Assembly: GCA_023404955.1 (NCBI GenBank)
Contig: JAEXZY010000042.1
Location: 1-64,000, forward strand
Source of the DNA: Actinomycetes bacterium
GTDB lineage: Bacteria > Actinomycetota > Actinomycetes > Mycobacteriales > Mycobacteriaceae
Direction: 5' to 3'
Length of the DNA stretch: 64,000 nt
Position numbers and translations under genes: made by a program. Under the pieces are notes generated by a model, which was given only the letters and a program-made list of their open reading frames with translations, ran no database searches and was not told the origin of the DNA. Below are positions 8,643-17,656 of the stretch, piece after piece. Numbering within the stretch: the first letter of the stretch is position 1; every line of letters begins with the position of its first letter.

Positions 8643-8904
8643 GTGCTCTCCCTACCCCACTCACTCCGACCGGTAAACGGCGACGAACGCCGCAGTCGAG
8701 CGGCAGACTCATACAGATAACGAAGTTCCGCCGGCCGGCGGCGCCCCGGTCAGGCGTGGATGGTCCGTGTCGCTGGCATCGAAATCACGCGGATTCTCGC
8801 TACCGATGCCGGGTTCAGCAAAGGATTCCATTGTAGAAATGTAAATTCGTTGCGGAAACGGTTGCCAACGGCGGCGCAATCCGCGAAGGTTTACTACGGC
8901 CACG
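8643..8904. promoter_or_regulatory. promoter region of polyamine ABC operon
   Basis: 262 bases without a convincing gene. An AT-richer stretch at about 8825-8850 and a partial dyad around 8850-8890 (GTTGCGGA ... TCCGCGAA) lie just upstream of the polyamine transporter. These are plausible promoter or operator elements, but no defined box was recognised. Confidence 0.35.
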
Positions 8905-10134
8905 ATGGCCGTCGTTCGAGGAGGATCCCCGCTGACCGGCACACACACCACCGCTGCAGACCAGGCTTCTGGCTCTCCGGGACGCGAGGCAGCCCACGCC
9001 AAGGGCGGCCCCGTGATCGAGATCGACCACGTCACGAAACGCTTCGGCGACTACGTCGCCGTCTCCGACGCCGACTTCACGATCGCGCAGGGCGAGTTCT
9101 TCTCCATGCTCGGCCCGTCCGGCTGCGGCAAGACGACGACGCTGCGGATGATCGCGGGATTCGAGACCCCGACCGAGGGCGCGATCCGCCTGGAGGGTCG
9201 CGACGTGTCGAAGACACCGCCGAACAAGCGCAACGTCAACACCGTCTTCCAGCACTACGCCCTGTTCCCCCACATGACGGTGTGGGACAACGTGGCCTAC
9301 GGACCCCGCAGCGCCAAGAAGGACAAGCAGGAAGTCCGCAAGCGCGTCGATGAACTGCTCGAGATCGTCCGGCTGACCGACTTCGCCGAGCGCAAGCCCT
9401 CTCAACTCTCGGGTGGGCAGCAGCAGCGCGTGGCACTCGCGCGGGCGCTGGTGAACTACCCGAGCGCCCTGCTGCTCGACGAGCCACTGGGCGCGCTGGA
9501 CCTCAAGCTGCGCCACGCCATGCAATTCGAGCTGAAACGGATTCAGCGCGAAGTCGGCATCACATTCATCTACGTGACCCACGATCAAGAAGAAGCGCTG
9601 ACGATGAGTGACCGCATCGCGGTCATGAATGCCGGCAACGTCGACCAGATCGGATCTCCGACAGAGATCTACGACCGGCCCTCGACGGTGTTCGTGGCCA
9701 GCTTCATCGGCCAGGCCAACCTCTGGGCGGGACGGCAGACCGGGCGCGTCAACCGCGACTACGTCGAGATCGACGTCCTCGGCTCGACGCTCAAGGCCCG
9801 GCCGGGTGACACCACCATCGAATCCGGCGGACACGCCACGCTGATGGTGCGGCCCGAGCGCGTGCGGGTGTCGATGGACGCCCCAAGCGGTGATGTGGCC
9901 TCTGTGCGCGCCACGGTCACCGATCTGACGTTCCAGGGCCCGGTGGTGCGCCTGTCGCTGGCCGCGCCGGATGAGTCCACCGTGATCGCCCACGTCGGAC
10001 CCGAGCAGGATCTGCCGATGCTGCGCCCCGGCGACGAGGTGTATGTCGGCTGGGCGCCCGACGCGTCGCTGGTGTTGCCCGGCGACGACATCCCCACGAC
10101 CGAGGATCTCGAGGAGATGCTCGACGACTCGTGA
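8905..10134 (+). CDS. potA: spermidine/putrescine ABC transporter ATPase
   Basis: A 409-residue ABC ATPase of the PotA group. Walker A GPSGCGKTT lies near residue 71, the Q-loop VFQHYALFPHMTV follows, then signature LSGGQQQR, Walker B LLLDEPLGALD and the H-loop VTHDQEEAL. A C-terminal TOBE domain (about residues 290-380) holds the VRPERVRV motif. It powers import of polyamines together with the three downstream genes. The ATG at 8905 has no ribosome site, whereas a strong GAGGAGGA at 8918-8925 precedes an in-frame CTG at 8932; the true start may be that CTG, or the ATG may be leaderless. Confidence 0.88.
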   Translation: MAVVRGGSPLTGTHTTAADQASGSPGREAAHAKGGPVIEIDHVTKRFGDYVAVSDADFTIAQGEFFSMLGPSGCGKTTTLRMIAGFETPTEGAIRLEGRDVSKTPPNKRNVNTVFQHYALFPHMTVWDNVAYGPRSAKKDKQEVRKRVDELLEIVRLTDFAERKPSQLSGGQQQRVALARALVNYPSALLLDEPLGALDLKLRHAMQFELKRIQREVGITFIYVTHDQEEALTMSDRIAVMNAGNVDQIGSPTEIYDRPSTVFVASFIGQANLWAGRQTGRVNRDYVEIDVLGSTLKARPGDTTIESGGHATLMVRPERVRVSMDAPSGDVASVRATVTDLTFQGPVVRLSLAAPDESTVIAHVGPEQDLPMLRPGDEVYVGWAPDASLVLPGDDIPTTEDLEEMLDDS

Positions 10135-10203
10135 TCGTCCGCGGCCTTCCCCACCCCGTTTCGACTCCCCCTTCTCCGGACCCGACGAAAGGCACGCCTC
10201 GCC

Positions 10204-11388
10204 ATGTCCCCTGAATTCGATCCCCGCATGCTGTCCCGACTGACCGCCAGCCGCACGTCGCGCCGCCGTTTCCTCGGCGGCAGCGCTGCGGCCGCCGCAG
10301 CTCTGGGTCTGGGCTCGACGGTGCTCGCCGCCTGCGGTGGATCCGACAGCAACACCGCGAGTTCCAGCAGCCAGGACAGCGGCCCGGCCAGCGGCACCCT
10401 GCGCGTCTCGAACTGGCCGCTGTACATGGCCGACGGTTTCGTCGCCGCGTTCCAGACCGCGTCGGGCATCACGGTGGACTACAAGGAAGACTTCAACGAC
10501 AACGAGCAGTGGTTCGCCAAGGTCAAGGAACCGCTGTCGCGCAAGCAAGACATCGGCTGCGACCTCGCCGTGCCGACGTCGTTCATGGCGACGCGGCTGC
10601 ACCAGCTCGGCTGGCTCAACGACATCAGCGACGAGGGGGTGCCGAACAAGAAGAACATCCGTCCCGATCTGCTGGAAGCCAGTGTCGATCCCGGCCGGAA
10701 GTTCACCGCGCCCTACATGTCCGGACTGGTCGGATTGGCCTACAACCGCGCAGCCACCGGCCGGGACATCACGTCCATCAACGACCTCTGGGATCCGGCA
10801 TTCAAGGGCCGGGTCAGCCTGTTCTCCGATTCGCAGGACGCGCTGGGCATGATCATGCTCTCGCAAGGCAACTCGCCGGAGAATCCCAGCACCGAGAGCG
10901 TCACCAAGGCGATCGACCTAGTGCGTGAGCAGAACGAGAAGGGCCAGATCCGCCGCTTCACCGGCAACGATTACGCCGACGATCTCGCGGCCGGCAACAT
11001 CGCTGTGGCGCAGGCATATTCGGGTGACGTGGTGCAGCTGCAGGCCGACAATCCCGACCTGCAGTTCGTGGTGCCCGAGTCCGGCGCCACCACCTTCGTC
11101 GACACCATGGTGATCCCCTACACCACGCAGAACCAGAAGGCCGCGGAGGCGTGGATCAACTACGTCTACGACCGCGCGAACTACGCGAAGCTGGTGGCCT
11201 TCGTCCAGTACGTCCCCGTGCTGTCGGACATGACCGAAGAGTTGGAGAAGGTGGATCCCGCGGCGGCCAAGAACCCGTTGATCAACCCGTCGAAGGAGAC
11301 GCTGGCCAAGTCGAAGGGTTGGGCGCCGCTGACCGACGAGCAGACGCAGGAGTACAACACCGCCTACGCCGCCGTCACCGGCGGCTGA
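10204..11388 (+). CDS. potD: spermidine/putrescine-binding Tat lipoprotein
   Basis: A 394-residue solute-binding protein of the PotD/PotF family. The N-terminus carries a twin-arginine signal (SRRRFLGG) ending in a lipobox with AAC, so it should be exported folded and lipid-anchored. The mature part starts with the LRVSNWPLYM segment typical of polyamine-binding proteins, and it has the Y..G..G-type ligand region around YMSGLVGLAYN. It lies 69 bases after the ATPase gene, with GAAAGG as ribosome site. Confidence 0.88.
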   Translation: MSPEFDPRMLSRLTASRTSRRRFLGGSAAAAAALGLGSTVLAACGGSDSNTASSSSQDSGPASGTLRVSNWPLYMADGFVAAFQTASGITVDYKEDFNDNEQWFAKVKEPLSRKQDIGCDLAVPTSFMATRLHQLGWLNDISDEGVPNKKNIRPDLLEASVDPGRKFTAPYMSGLVGLAYNRAATGRDITSINDLWDPAFKGRVSLFSDSQDALGMIMLSQGNSPENPSTESVTKAIDLVREQNEKGQIRRFTGNDYADDLAAGNIAVAQAYSGDVVQLQADNPDLQFVVPESGATTFVDTMVIPYTTQNQKAAEAWINYVYDRANYAKLVAFVQYVPVLSDMTEELEKVDPAAAKNPLINPSKETLAKSKGWAPLTDEQTQEYNTAYAAVTGG

Positions 11389-11392
11389 TCCG

Positions 11393-12268
11393 ATGGCCGG
11401 TGTAGCCAGCAGCAGCAGGCAGCGGAGCAAGATCGCTCCGTACCTGATGGTCTTGCCCGCGCTCGTGTATCTCGCGGTGTTCTTCGTGGTGCCGTTCTTC
11501 TCCCTGGCGCGCACGTCGCTGTCGACGACAGGCGGCTCTGTGTTCATGCCGACGCTGGAGTTCGCGTGGAACTTCGGCAATTTCACCGATGCGTTCGTGC
11601 TCTACAAGGACCAGATCTTCCGGTCGTTCGGGTACGCGTTCGCCGCGACGATCCTGTGCCTGCTGCTGGCGTTCCCGTTGGCGTACGTCATCGCGTTCAA
11701 GGCGGGGCGCTACAAGAACCTGCTGCTGGGATTGGTGATCCTGCCGTTCTTCGTGACGTTCCTGATCCGGACGATTGCGTGGAAGACGATCCTCGCCGAC
11801 GAGGGCTGGGTGGTCAGCGCGCTCGGTGCGGTGGGCCTGCTGCCCGACGAAGGACGACTGCTCTCGACGAGTTGGGCGGTGATCGGCGGCCTGACCTACA
11901 ACTGGATCATTTTCATGATCCTGCCGCTCTACGTCAGCCTGGAGAAGATCGACCCACGGCTGCTCGAGGCGTCCAAGGACTTGTACTCCTCGGCCGGGCG
12001 CAGCTTCGGCAAGGTCATCCTGCCGCTGTCGATGCCGGGCGTCCTGGCGGGCAGCATGCTCGTCTTCATCCCCGCGGTCGGTGACTTCATCAACGCCGAC
12101 TACCTGGGGAGCACGCAGACCACGATGATCGGCAACGTCATCCAGAAACAGTTCCTCGTGGTCAAGGACTACCCCGCCGCGGCGGCCCTGAGCCTCGGCC
12201 TGATGGTGCTGATCCTCGTCGGTGTGCTGCTCTACACCCGGGCGCTGGGGACGGAGGACCTGGTATGA
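11393..12268 (+). CDS. potB: polyamine ABC transporter permease (PotB type)
   Basis: A 291-residue inner-membrane permease with six predicted membrane segments. The cytoplasmic EAA loop is present (LLEASKDLYSSAGRSFGKVILPLSMPG, about residues 188-214). It pairs with the next permease to form the translocation channel. It starts four bases after the binding-protein stop and overlaps the next gene by four bases (ATGA), so the operon is translationally coupled. Confidence 0.87.
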   Translation: MAGVASSSRQRSKIAPYLMVLPALVYLAVFFVVPFFSLARTSLSTTGGSVFMPTLEFAWNFGNFTDAFVLYKDQIFRSFGYAFAATILCLLLAFPLAYVIAFKAGRYKNLLLGLVILPFFVTFLIRTIAWKTILADEGWVVSALGAVGLLPDEGRLLSTSWAVIGGLTYNWIIFMILPLYVSLEKIDPRLLEASKDLYSSAGRSFGKVILPLSMPGVLAGSMLVFIPAVGDFINADYLGSTQTTMIGNVIQKQFLVVKDYPAAAALSLGLMVLILVGVLLYTRALGTEDLV

Positions 12269-13122
12269 CCACCCAGGCCGGCGCCGCCGTCGCCACCGCG
12301 GCGCAACAGACACCCACGGCCAAGAAGGTGAAGGCGCGGCGCAACGTCGGCGACCTGCTGCTGCGCATCGTGGCCGGGTTGGTGCTGCTTTATCTGTTCC
12401 TGCCGATTTTCGTGATCATCCTGTTCTCGTTCAACAAGCCGGCCGGCAAGTTCAACTACAGCTGGCAAGGCTTCACGCTGAACAACTGGGCGCATCCGTT
12501 CAAATATCCGCCGCTGACGGAGGCACTCAAGCTGAGCCTGAACGTGGCTGCGGTGTCGACGGCGGTCGCGCTGGTCCTCGGGACACTGGTCGCGATCGCG
12601 CTGGTACGCCAGCGCTGGCGCGGCCAGGGCGCGGTCGACACCTTCCTGGTTCTCCCGTTGACCGCCCCCGAGGTCGTGATGGGCGCGGCGCTGCTCACGC
12701 TGTTCCTCGACCTGGGCTGGGCCGCCGGCTACACCACGATCCTGTTGTCGCACATCGCTTTCGAGGTCAGCTTCATCGCGATGACCGTACGAGCGCGCGT
12801 GCGGGGCTTCGATTGGACGCTCGAAGACGCGTCGCTGGATCTGGGCGCGAGCCCCGCCCGCACATTCTTCAAGGTCACGCTGCCGCTGATCGTGCCTGGC
12901 ATCATCGCCGCGGCGATGCTGTCGTTCGCACTGTCGCTCGACGACTTCATCATCACCTACTTCGTCAGCGGCTCGACGGTGACGTATCCGCTCTACGTCA
13001 ACGCCGCGGTCAAGGCCGCTGTGCCGCCACAGATCAACGTGCTGGCCACCGCGATTCTGCTGATCAGCCTCATCCTGCTCGCGATCGGAACCCTGTACCG
13101 GCGCAAGCGTTTCGAGGCCTGA
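12265..13122 (+). CDS. potC: polyamine ABC transporter permease (PotC type)
   Basis: A 285-residue permease with six membrane segments. The EAA motif EDASLDLGASPARTFFKVTLP lies around residues 190-210, and the LSLDDFIITYF segment follows, which is a hallmark of PotC. It is the last gene of the ATPase - binding protein - permease - permease operon. The ATG overlaps the preceding stop by four bases. It converges on the DUF385 gene with a two-base gap. Confidence 0.87.
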   Translation: MTTQAGAAVATAAQQTPTAKKVKARRNVGDLLLRIVAGLVLLYLFLPIFVIILFSFNKPAGKFNYSWQGFTLNNWAHPFKYPPLTEALKLSLNVAAVSTAVALVLGTLVAIALVRQRWRGQGAVDTFLVLPLTAPEVVMGAALLTLFLDLGWAAGYTTILLSHIAFEVSFIAMTVRARVRGFDWTLEDASLDLGASPARTFFKVTLPLIVPGIIAAAMLSFALSLDDFIITYFVSGSTVTYPLYVNAAVKAAVPPQINVLATAILLISLILLAIGTLYRRKRFEA

Positions 13123-13123
13123 G

Positions 13124-13486
13124 CTAACCGTCTAGTCGCACTCGCACCGTCACGCGGCCACGGTCGTCACGCCGCGCCACGGCGTGACCGGTGCGGTCGG
13201 CACCCTCGAAATCGGTGAGCGTCAGGGGCCCGCCGCCGTCGGTGAAGTTGCGCCACCAGGTCTTCTGATCGGGGGCCATCACCCGGATGACGATCTCGTT
13301 GCCCGAGCGCTGGTAGTTGACCGGAGTTTCGAACGTCTGCTGCGAACGCCTGCCGGTGTAGCGGATGACCACCATGCTGCGCCGGACCAGCGGACCGATG
13401 ACCGGCGCGTGGATCAGACGAGCTGCGCCGGCGTTGACGAGGCCCACCACGGGTGAGCCGAAAATTCCTCTGCCCATGGCTGACAC
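13124..13486 (-). CDS. DUF385 / deazaflavin-dependent nitroreductase-like protein
   Basis: A short (120-residue) protein resembling the actinobacterial nitroreductase/quinone-reductase family that includes Ddn. Typical features are VIRYTGRRSQQTFETPVNYQRSGNEIVIRV near the middle and the WWRNF motif. Members bind coenzyme F420 (or lack it) and reduce quinones or nitro compounds; whether this small member is active is unknown. It is a stand-alone gene next to an EamA exporter on the same strand. Confidence 0.7.
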   Translation of the reverse strand: MSAMGRGIFGSPVVGLVNAGAARLIHAPVIGPLVRRSMVVIRYTGRRSQQTFETPVNYQRSGNEIVIRVMAPDQKTWWRNFTDGGGPLTLTDFEGADRTGHAVARRDDRGRVTVRVRLDG

Positions 13487-13495
13487 GGTAATCGC

Positions 13496-14416
13496 TCAGC
13501 CGACCTCGAGGGGTACCGGTTGCGAGCGAGCGCCGGAGCGGGCAGCGCCGGCGCCGGCGAGGACCACGAATCCGATGCCGAGCACGCTGAGCGGTCCCGG
13601 CACCTGGTGCAGGATCGCCAGGCCGACCACCATCGCCAGTGCGGGTTCCAGGCTCATCAGGGTGCCGAAGGCGGCGGTGGTGAGGCGCCGCAGTGCCAAC
13701 AATTCCAGCGCGAAGGGCACGACCGGAAGCAGGATCGCCAATCCGAGGCCCAACAGCAGGATGTCGCCGTCAACCCTCGGGATCACGGACGGACCGACGA
13801 CCGCGGTGGCGAACAGAGCCGCGACCGGCATGGACACCGCCAGACCCGCGATCCCGGCCACCTCGTCGCCCACCTTCTGGGTGAGCAGGATGTACCCGGC
13901 CCAGCACACCGCGGAGCCGAGGGCGTAGGCAACCCCGAGCTGGTCGACGGTTCCGCTCCACGGTTCGGTCAGCAGGACGACGCCGACCGCCGCGAGGCCA
14001 GGCCACAGCAGGCGTCCGCGGCCGTGCCCGCGAGCCACGGCGACCGAGAGCGGACCGAGAAACTCCAGCGCGCTGGCCGTTCCGAGTGGGATGCGGTCGA
14101 CAGCTGCCATGAAAAGCAGCGTGATGCCCGCGGTGACGATGCCGAGCACGACGCACATCAGAAAGGACCGGCGGGTGAACGCCGTCCAGCGGGGTCGCAC
14201 CAGGACGAGCAGCAGCACGCCGGCCCACATCAGCCGCAGCCACGCGACGCCCTCGACACCGATGTCGTCGATCAGCGTCACAGCGAACGCCAGCCCCAGC
14301 TGCACGCACGCCATCGCACCGATCGCCATCATGGCGCCGGTGCGGGCCCGATCCGATGTCATGTCTGCATTGAACGGGACGTCGACCGTTGCGGTCCAAC
14401 TGATTTCGGCGGACAT
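13496..14416 (-). CDS. EamA/RhaT (DMT) family exporter
   Basis: A 306-residue membrane protein with about ten hydrophobic segments in two similar halves, the pattern of EamA-type drug/metabolite transporters. Segments such as MWAGVLLLVLVRPRW, VDRIPLGTASALEFLGPL (late in the first half) and TAAFGTLMSLEPALAMVVG (second half) are characteristic. Many members export amino acids or metabolites such as threonine or homoserine; the substrate is unknown here. The ATG at 14416 was chosen over upstream in-frame starts because the hydrophobic region begins just after it and AAAAGG lies upstream. Confidence 0.82.
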   Translation of the reverse strand: MSAEISWTATVDVPFNADMTSDRARTGAMMAIGAMACVQLGLAFAVTLIDDIGVEGVAWLRLMWAGVLLLVLVRPRWTAFTRRSFLMCVVLGIVTAGITLLFMAAVDRIPLGTASALEFLGPLSVAVARGHGRGRLLWPGLAAVGVVLLTEPWSGTVDQLGVAYALGSAVCWAGYILLTQKVGDEVAGIAGLAVSMPVAALFATAVVGPSVIPRVDGDILLLGLGLAILLPVVPFALELLALRRLTTAAFGTLMSLEPALAMVVGLAILHQVPGPLSVLGIGFVVLAGAGAARSGARSQPVPLEVG

Positions 14417-14537
14417 ATTGTTCGCCTTTTCCGTACGATTGGCGGAGTTGTCCCCAGCGCCGATTTCATCCCCAGGCCCCGCGGTGGGTCGGCCTGTATC
14501 GCGTCGGGATGTCGGGGGCGATGGGCAGATTGGGGGC

Positions 14538-15801
14538 ATGTCCCCGATCAGTTCCCTGGCCATCGATGAGCGGTTGTCGGTGTTGCATGAGGAGTTGGCG
14601 GAGCTGACGGGGCAGCGCAATGCGATCGATGCGCGGATCGTGGAGATCGCTGCCGAAATCGACCGGGACGAGTTGTGGGCGGCGGCCGGAGCCCGGTCGA
14701 CCGCACATTGGGTGGCGTGGAAGGCCGGGGTGTCGCCGTGGGCGCAGACGATCGCGGCGATCGCGCACCGCTACGACGAATTCCCCTCGTGCATCCAGGG
14801 ATTGGCGCAGGGCCGGTTCTCCGTGGATCAGGTCGGGGTGATCGCTGAACGCGGCCTACCCGGCTCCGACAAGCATTTCGCCACGATGGCTCAGTGCGCG
14901 ACGGTCACCCAGCTACGCACGGCGCTGAAGCTGCAACCCAAACCCACCCCCGACCCAGAGCCCGAGTCGGAGCCCGACGAGCCTGACGAGGACGACGGAC
15001 CGACCACCACCGCAGATCCGGGGCCGCAGGTCGATCACCTCCCGCAGCGATGAGCAGTACACCTACTGGCACATCGCGCTCCCCCACGTCGAGAACGCGG
15101 CATTCGAAGCCGCCCTCGCGTCGCATCGCGATGCGTTGATCACCGAGTACAAAGCCGCTGACCCAGACGAACGGACGTCGATACCCACCAACGCAGCGGC
15201 CTTCATGCGGTTGGTCGACGCGAGCTGGGACGCCGAGGCCGCCGCGCGCCCGCACGGGCAACGCACCACCGTCGTCGTCCACGTCGATGTCGCCGACAAC
15301 GTCGCGACCCTGCACCTCGGACCCGTCCTGCCCGACAGCGACCGCCGATATCTGACCTGCGACGCGACCTGCGAAGCGTGGTTCCACCGCGACGGGCAGG
15401 TGATCGGCGCCAGCCGCTCGACCCGCACGGTGAACCGGCGCCTACGCCGCGCACTGGAGCATCGGGACCGCTGCTGCGTAGTGCCCGGCTGTGGGGCCAC
15501 CCGCGCTTTGCACGCCCACCACCTGGTGCACTGGGAAGACGGCGGACCCACCGAACTGTGGAACCTCGCCCTGGTATGCCCGTATCACCACCGCGCCCAC
15601 CACCGTGGCCTCATCACGATCACCGGACCCGCCGACCACCTCGTGGTCACCGACGCCGCCGGCCGCGCCCTGACCTCAGCCTCGTTGGCCCGCACACCAA
15701 CTCAGCCACCACCGGACGTCGCACCATGCCCCGGCCCGACCGGCGAACGCGCGAACTGGTGGTGGTACCAACCCTACGAACCCCGCCCACCCACCGACTG
15801 A
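14538..15801 (+). pseudogene. DUF222 / HNH endonuclease (13E12 family), frameshifted
   Basis: The N-terminal part (14538-about 15025) encodes the helical DUF222 domain and an acidic proline/glutamate linker. The C-terminal part, in another frame (about 15031-15801), opens with the conserved SITSRSDEQYTYWHIALPH stretch. It carries a complete HNH nuclease: paired cysteines in CCVVPGCGATRALH, then AHHLVHW and LVCPYHHRAHH. The total span is three times 421 plus one base, which fits a one-base insertion or two-base loss between about 14990 and 15031. Either the gene is broken or the sequence has an error. Proteins of this family are abundant in mycobacteria and relate to REP13E12 repeats; their function is poorly known. 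Confidence 0.8.
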
Positions 15802-15905
15802 GGCGCCGCCGGCGCAGGCAGGCGGGCCGGCCGAGACGTTTTGTCGGTGGCCCTCCCTAGAGTGCGGCGAAGGGGGCAGACAACGGCAGAGAACCAGGAG
15901 ACACC

Positions 15906-16274
15906 ATGATCACGCTCGATACCGCCGCGCTCGACCCGTATCTGGGCGAGGACAGCGGTCCCGTGGTGATGCTTAATCTGCTTCGCTTCCGTCCCGACGG
16001 CGGCAGAGACACCTACCTCGAGTACATCGCAGCGTTCGAAAGCACCGGCGTGCAGGCGAAGTACGGCGTCGACGTGCTCTACGTCGGTACCGGTGGAGTC
16101 GCGTTGGTCGGCGAAACCGGTCAGGACTGGGACATGGTGGCCCTCGTGCGATATCCCAGCAGAAAACACTTCATCGACATGATCAACGATCCGGATTACC
16201 AGCGCTTCGAGCATCTGCGTGAGGACGCACTGGTCGAGGCGGTATTACAAGCCACCACACCGGCGGCCGCTTAG
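15906..16274 (+). CDS. DUF1330 domain protein
   Basis: A 122-residue alpha/beta-barrel protein of the DUF1330 (dimeric ferredoxin-like) family. Typical features are the VVMLNLLRFRPDG start, the LEYIAAF helix and the late VALVRYPSRKHFIDMINDPDYQ block. No catalytic role is established for the family. The ATG follows AGGAGACACC. Its 3' end overlaps the convergent MFS gene by four bases. Confidence 0.78.
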   Translation: MITLDTAALDPYLGEDSGPVVMLNLLRFRPDGGRDTYLEYIAAFESTGVQAKYGVDVLYVGTGGVALVGETGQDWDMVALVRYPSRKHFIDMINDPDYQRFEHLREDALVEAVLQATTPAAA

Positions 16275-17656
16275 GTCATGGCAGCGGTCCGATGGCCGCG
16301 TGCGAGCACGATCGCCGGCACGACGGCGAGCGCGAACAGCGCACCTGCCGTCGCGACGTATACGTGGACGCCCGTCGCCGTGCTGACCGGGGCGCCGGAA
16401 ACGATTGCATCGGGCATCCGAGCCGCCTCGAGAATCTCGGCGCCCACAATGGTGACCAGCACCGATCCGAGCGCCATCACGACCGAAACCAGCCCTGCCA
16501 CAGTTCCCTGCCGATCAGGCGCAGCGCTGCTCACCGCCAGGGTGTAGCCCGACGCCCCGATCGCACCAGCTGCCGCACCGAGCGCCGTAGCGCACGCCAG
16601 CGCCACCGGCACGACCGAATCCCCGGCGATCATCGCGAAGGCGGCCGCGGTTCCGACGATGATGCCGCCGACGAGTGTCGCCGCGGCCCCGAGTCGTCTC
16701 GCCAGCCATCCCGCGGTGATACCACCGAGCGCGATTCCGAGGTTGGCCGCAGCGAAAAGCGCTGCAGCAGCGCCGCCCAGACCGTAGCCGAGACCCGCTG
16801 TGGCGGGTACCCGGCCGACCACACCGAACAGATGCAGCATGCACCGGAAAGCGCCGCCGGCAAGCACGAGAGCTGCCAACGTGAGCAGGACCGGACGGGT
16901 CAGTGACCGTAGGTCGATGATGGGATCTTCGATGTGCAGGCACCGGAACAAGCACCCCGCCAGCGCGATCACACCGATGCCCAGCAGAGCGCACATCTGC
17001 GGCGACCGCCATCCGACATCGCTGCCCAGGCTCAGGTAACCGAGCACACCCGCAAGACCGCCACCCAGCAGCAACGCTCCGACCGCATCGACGCGACCCG
17101 GCGAGCGAACCTGCGACTCCGGGATGCAGACGGCAACCCCCGCCGCGGCCGCGATCGCAAGCATGCCTGCGACCGCGAAGACACCCCGGTCACCGCTGCG
17201 ATCGATGATGGGCGTCATCAGCAGCGGCTCGACGATGCCGACGAGAGAAGAACTGGACGTCACCAGCCCCACCAGAACCATCGCCTCGTGCGGACGACAG
17301 ATCTGAACGACAAGAGCCACCGTCAGGAACACAGCGGCGAAGCCTGCGCCCTGGAGTAGGCGGCCCACTACGAAGAACCAGACACTCGGGGCAACCACGC
17401 ATGCCAGCGCTCCTGCGCTTGCAACAGTCAGAGCGCCGATGAGCACGCGGCGCGTGCCGTGGACGTCGGCGGCCTTCGCGAGCACGGGCGACCAAATGGC
17501 GCCCGACAGAAGGGCGCTCGCCGTCAACCAGGCCGCCTCGTCGGTGTCGAAGCGATCGAGCAACTGCGGAATGACCATCATCGGCGATCCCACGACGACA
17601 TCGGCCACGACATTGGCGAGCACCAAGATCGCCGCCCACCCGCCGATTCGCTTCAT
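16271..17656 (-). CDS. MFS exporter coupled to FAD monooxygenase
   Basis: A 461-residue major facilitator with about fourteen membrane segments and motif A-like AKAADVHGTRRVL. It resembles drug-efflux MFS proteins. The ATG overlaps the stop of the upstream FAD monooxygenase by four bases (ATGA), so the two were translated together, and a divergent TetR gene sits at the head of the pair. A TetR / oxidoreductase / exporter set usually handles a toxic small molecule by modification and efflux; the compound is unknown. Confidence 0.82.
   Translation of the reverse strand: MKRIGGWAAILVLANVVADVVVGSPMMVIPQLLDRFDTDEAAWLTASALLSGAIWSPVLAKAADVHGTRRVLIGALTVASAGALACVVAPSVWFFVVGRLLQGAGFAAVFLTVALVVQICRPHEAMVLVGLVTSSSSLVGIVEPLLMTPIIDRSGDRGVFAVAGMLAIAAAAGVAVCIPESQVRSPGRVDAVGALLLGGGLAGVLGYLSLGSDVGWRSPQMCALLGIGVIALAGCLFRCLHIEDPIIDLRSLTRPVLLTLAALVLAGGAFRCMLHLFGVVGRVPATAGLGYGLGGAAAALFAAANLGIALGGITAGWLARRLGAAATLVGGIIVGTAAAFAMIAGDSVVPVALACATALGAAAGAIGASGYTLAVSSAAPDRQGTVAGLVSVVMALGSVLVTIVGAEILEAARMPDAIVSGAPVSTATGVHVYVATAGALFALAVVPAIVLARGHRTAAMT

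Noticed and set aside
8709..8831. 40-codon minus-strand frame in the polyamine promoter region
   Set aside because: No ribosome site, no hydrophobic or conserved pattern.
8815..10866. Large minus-strand open frame across the polyamine ATPase and binding protein
   Set aside because: Antisense to two well-supported genes and without any recognisable domain.
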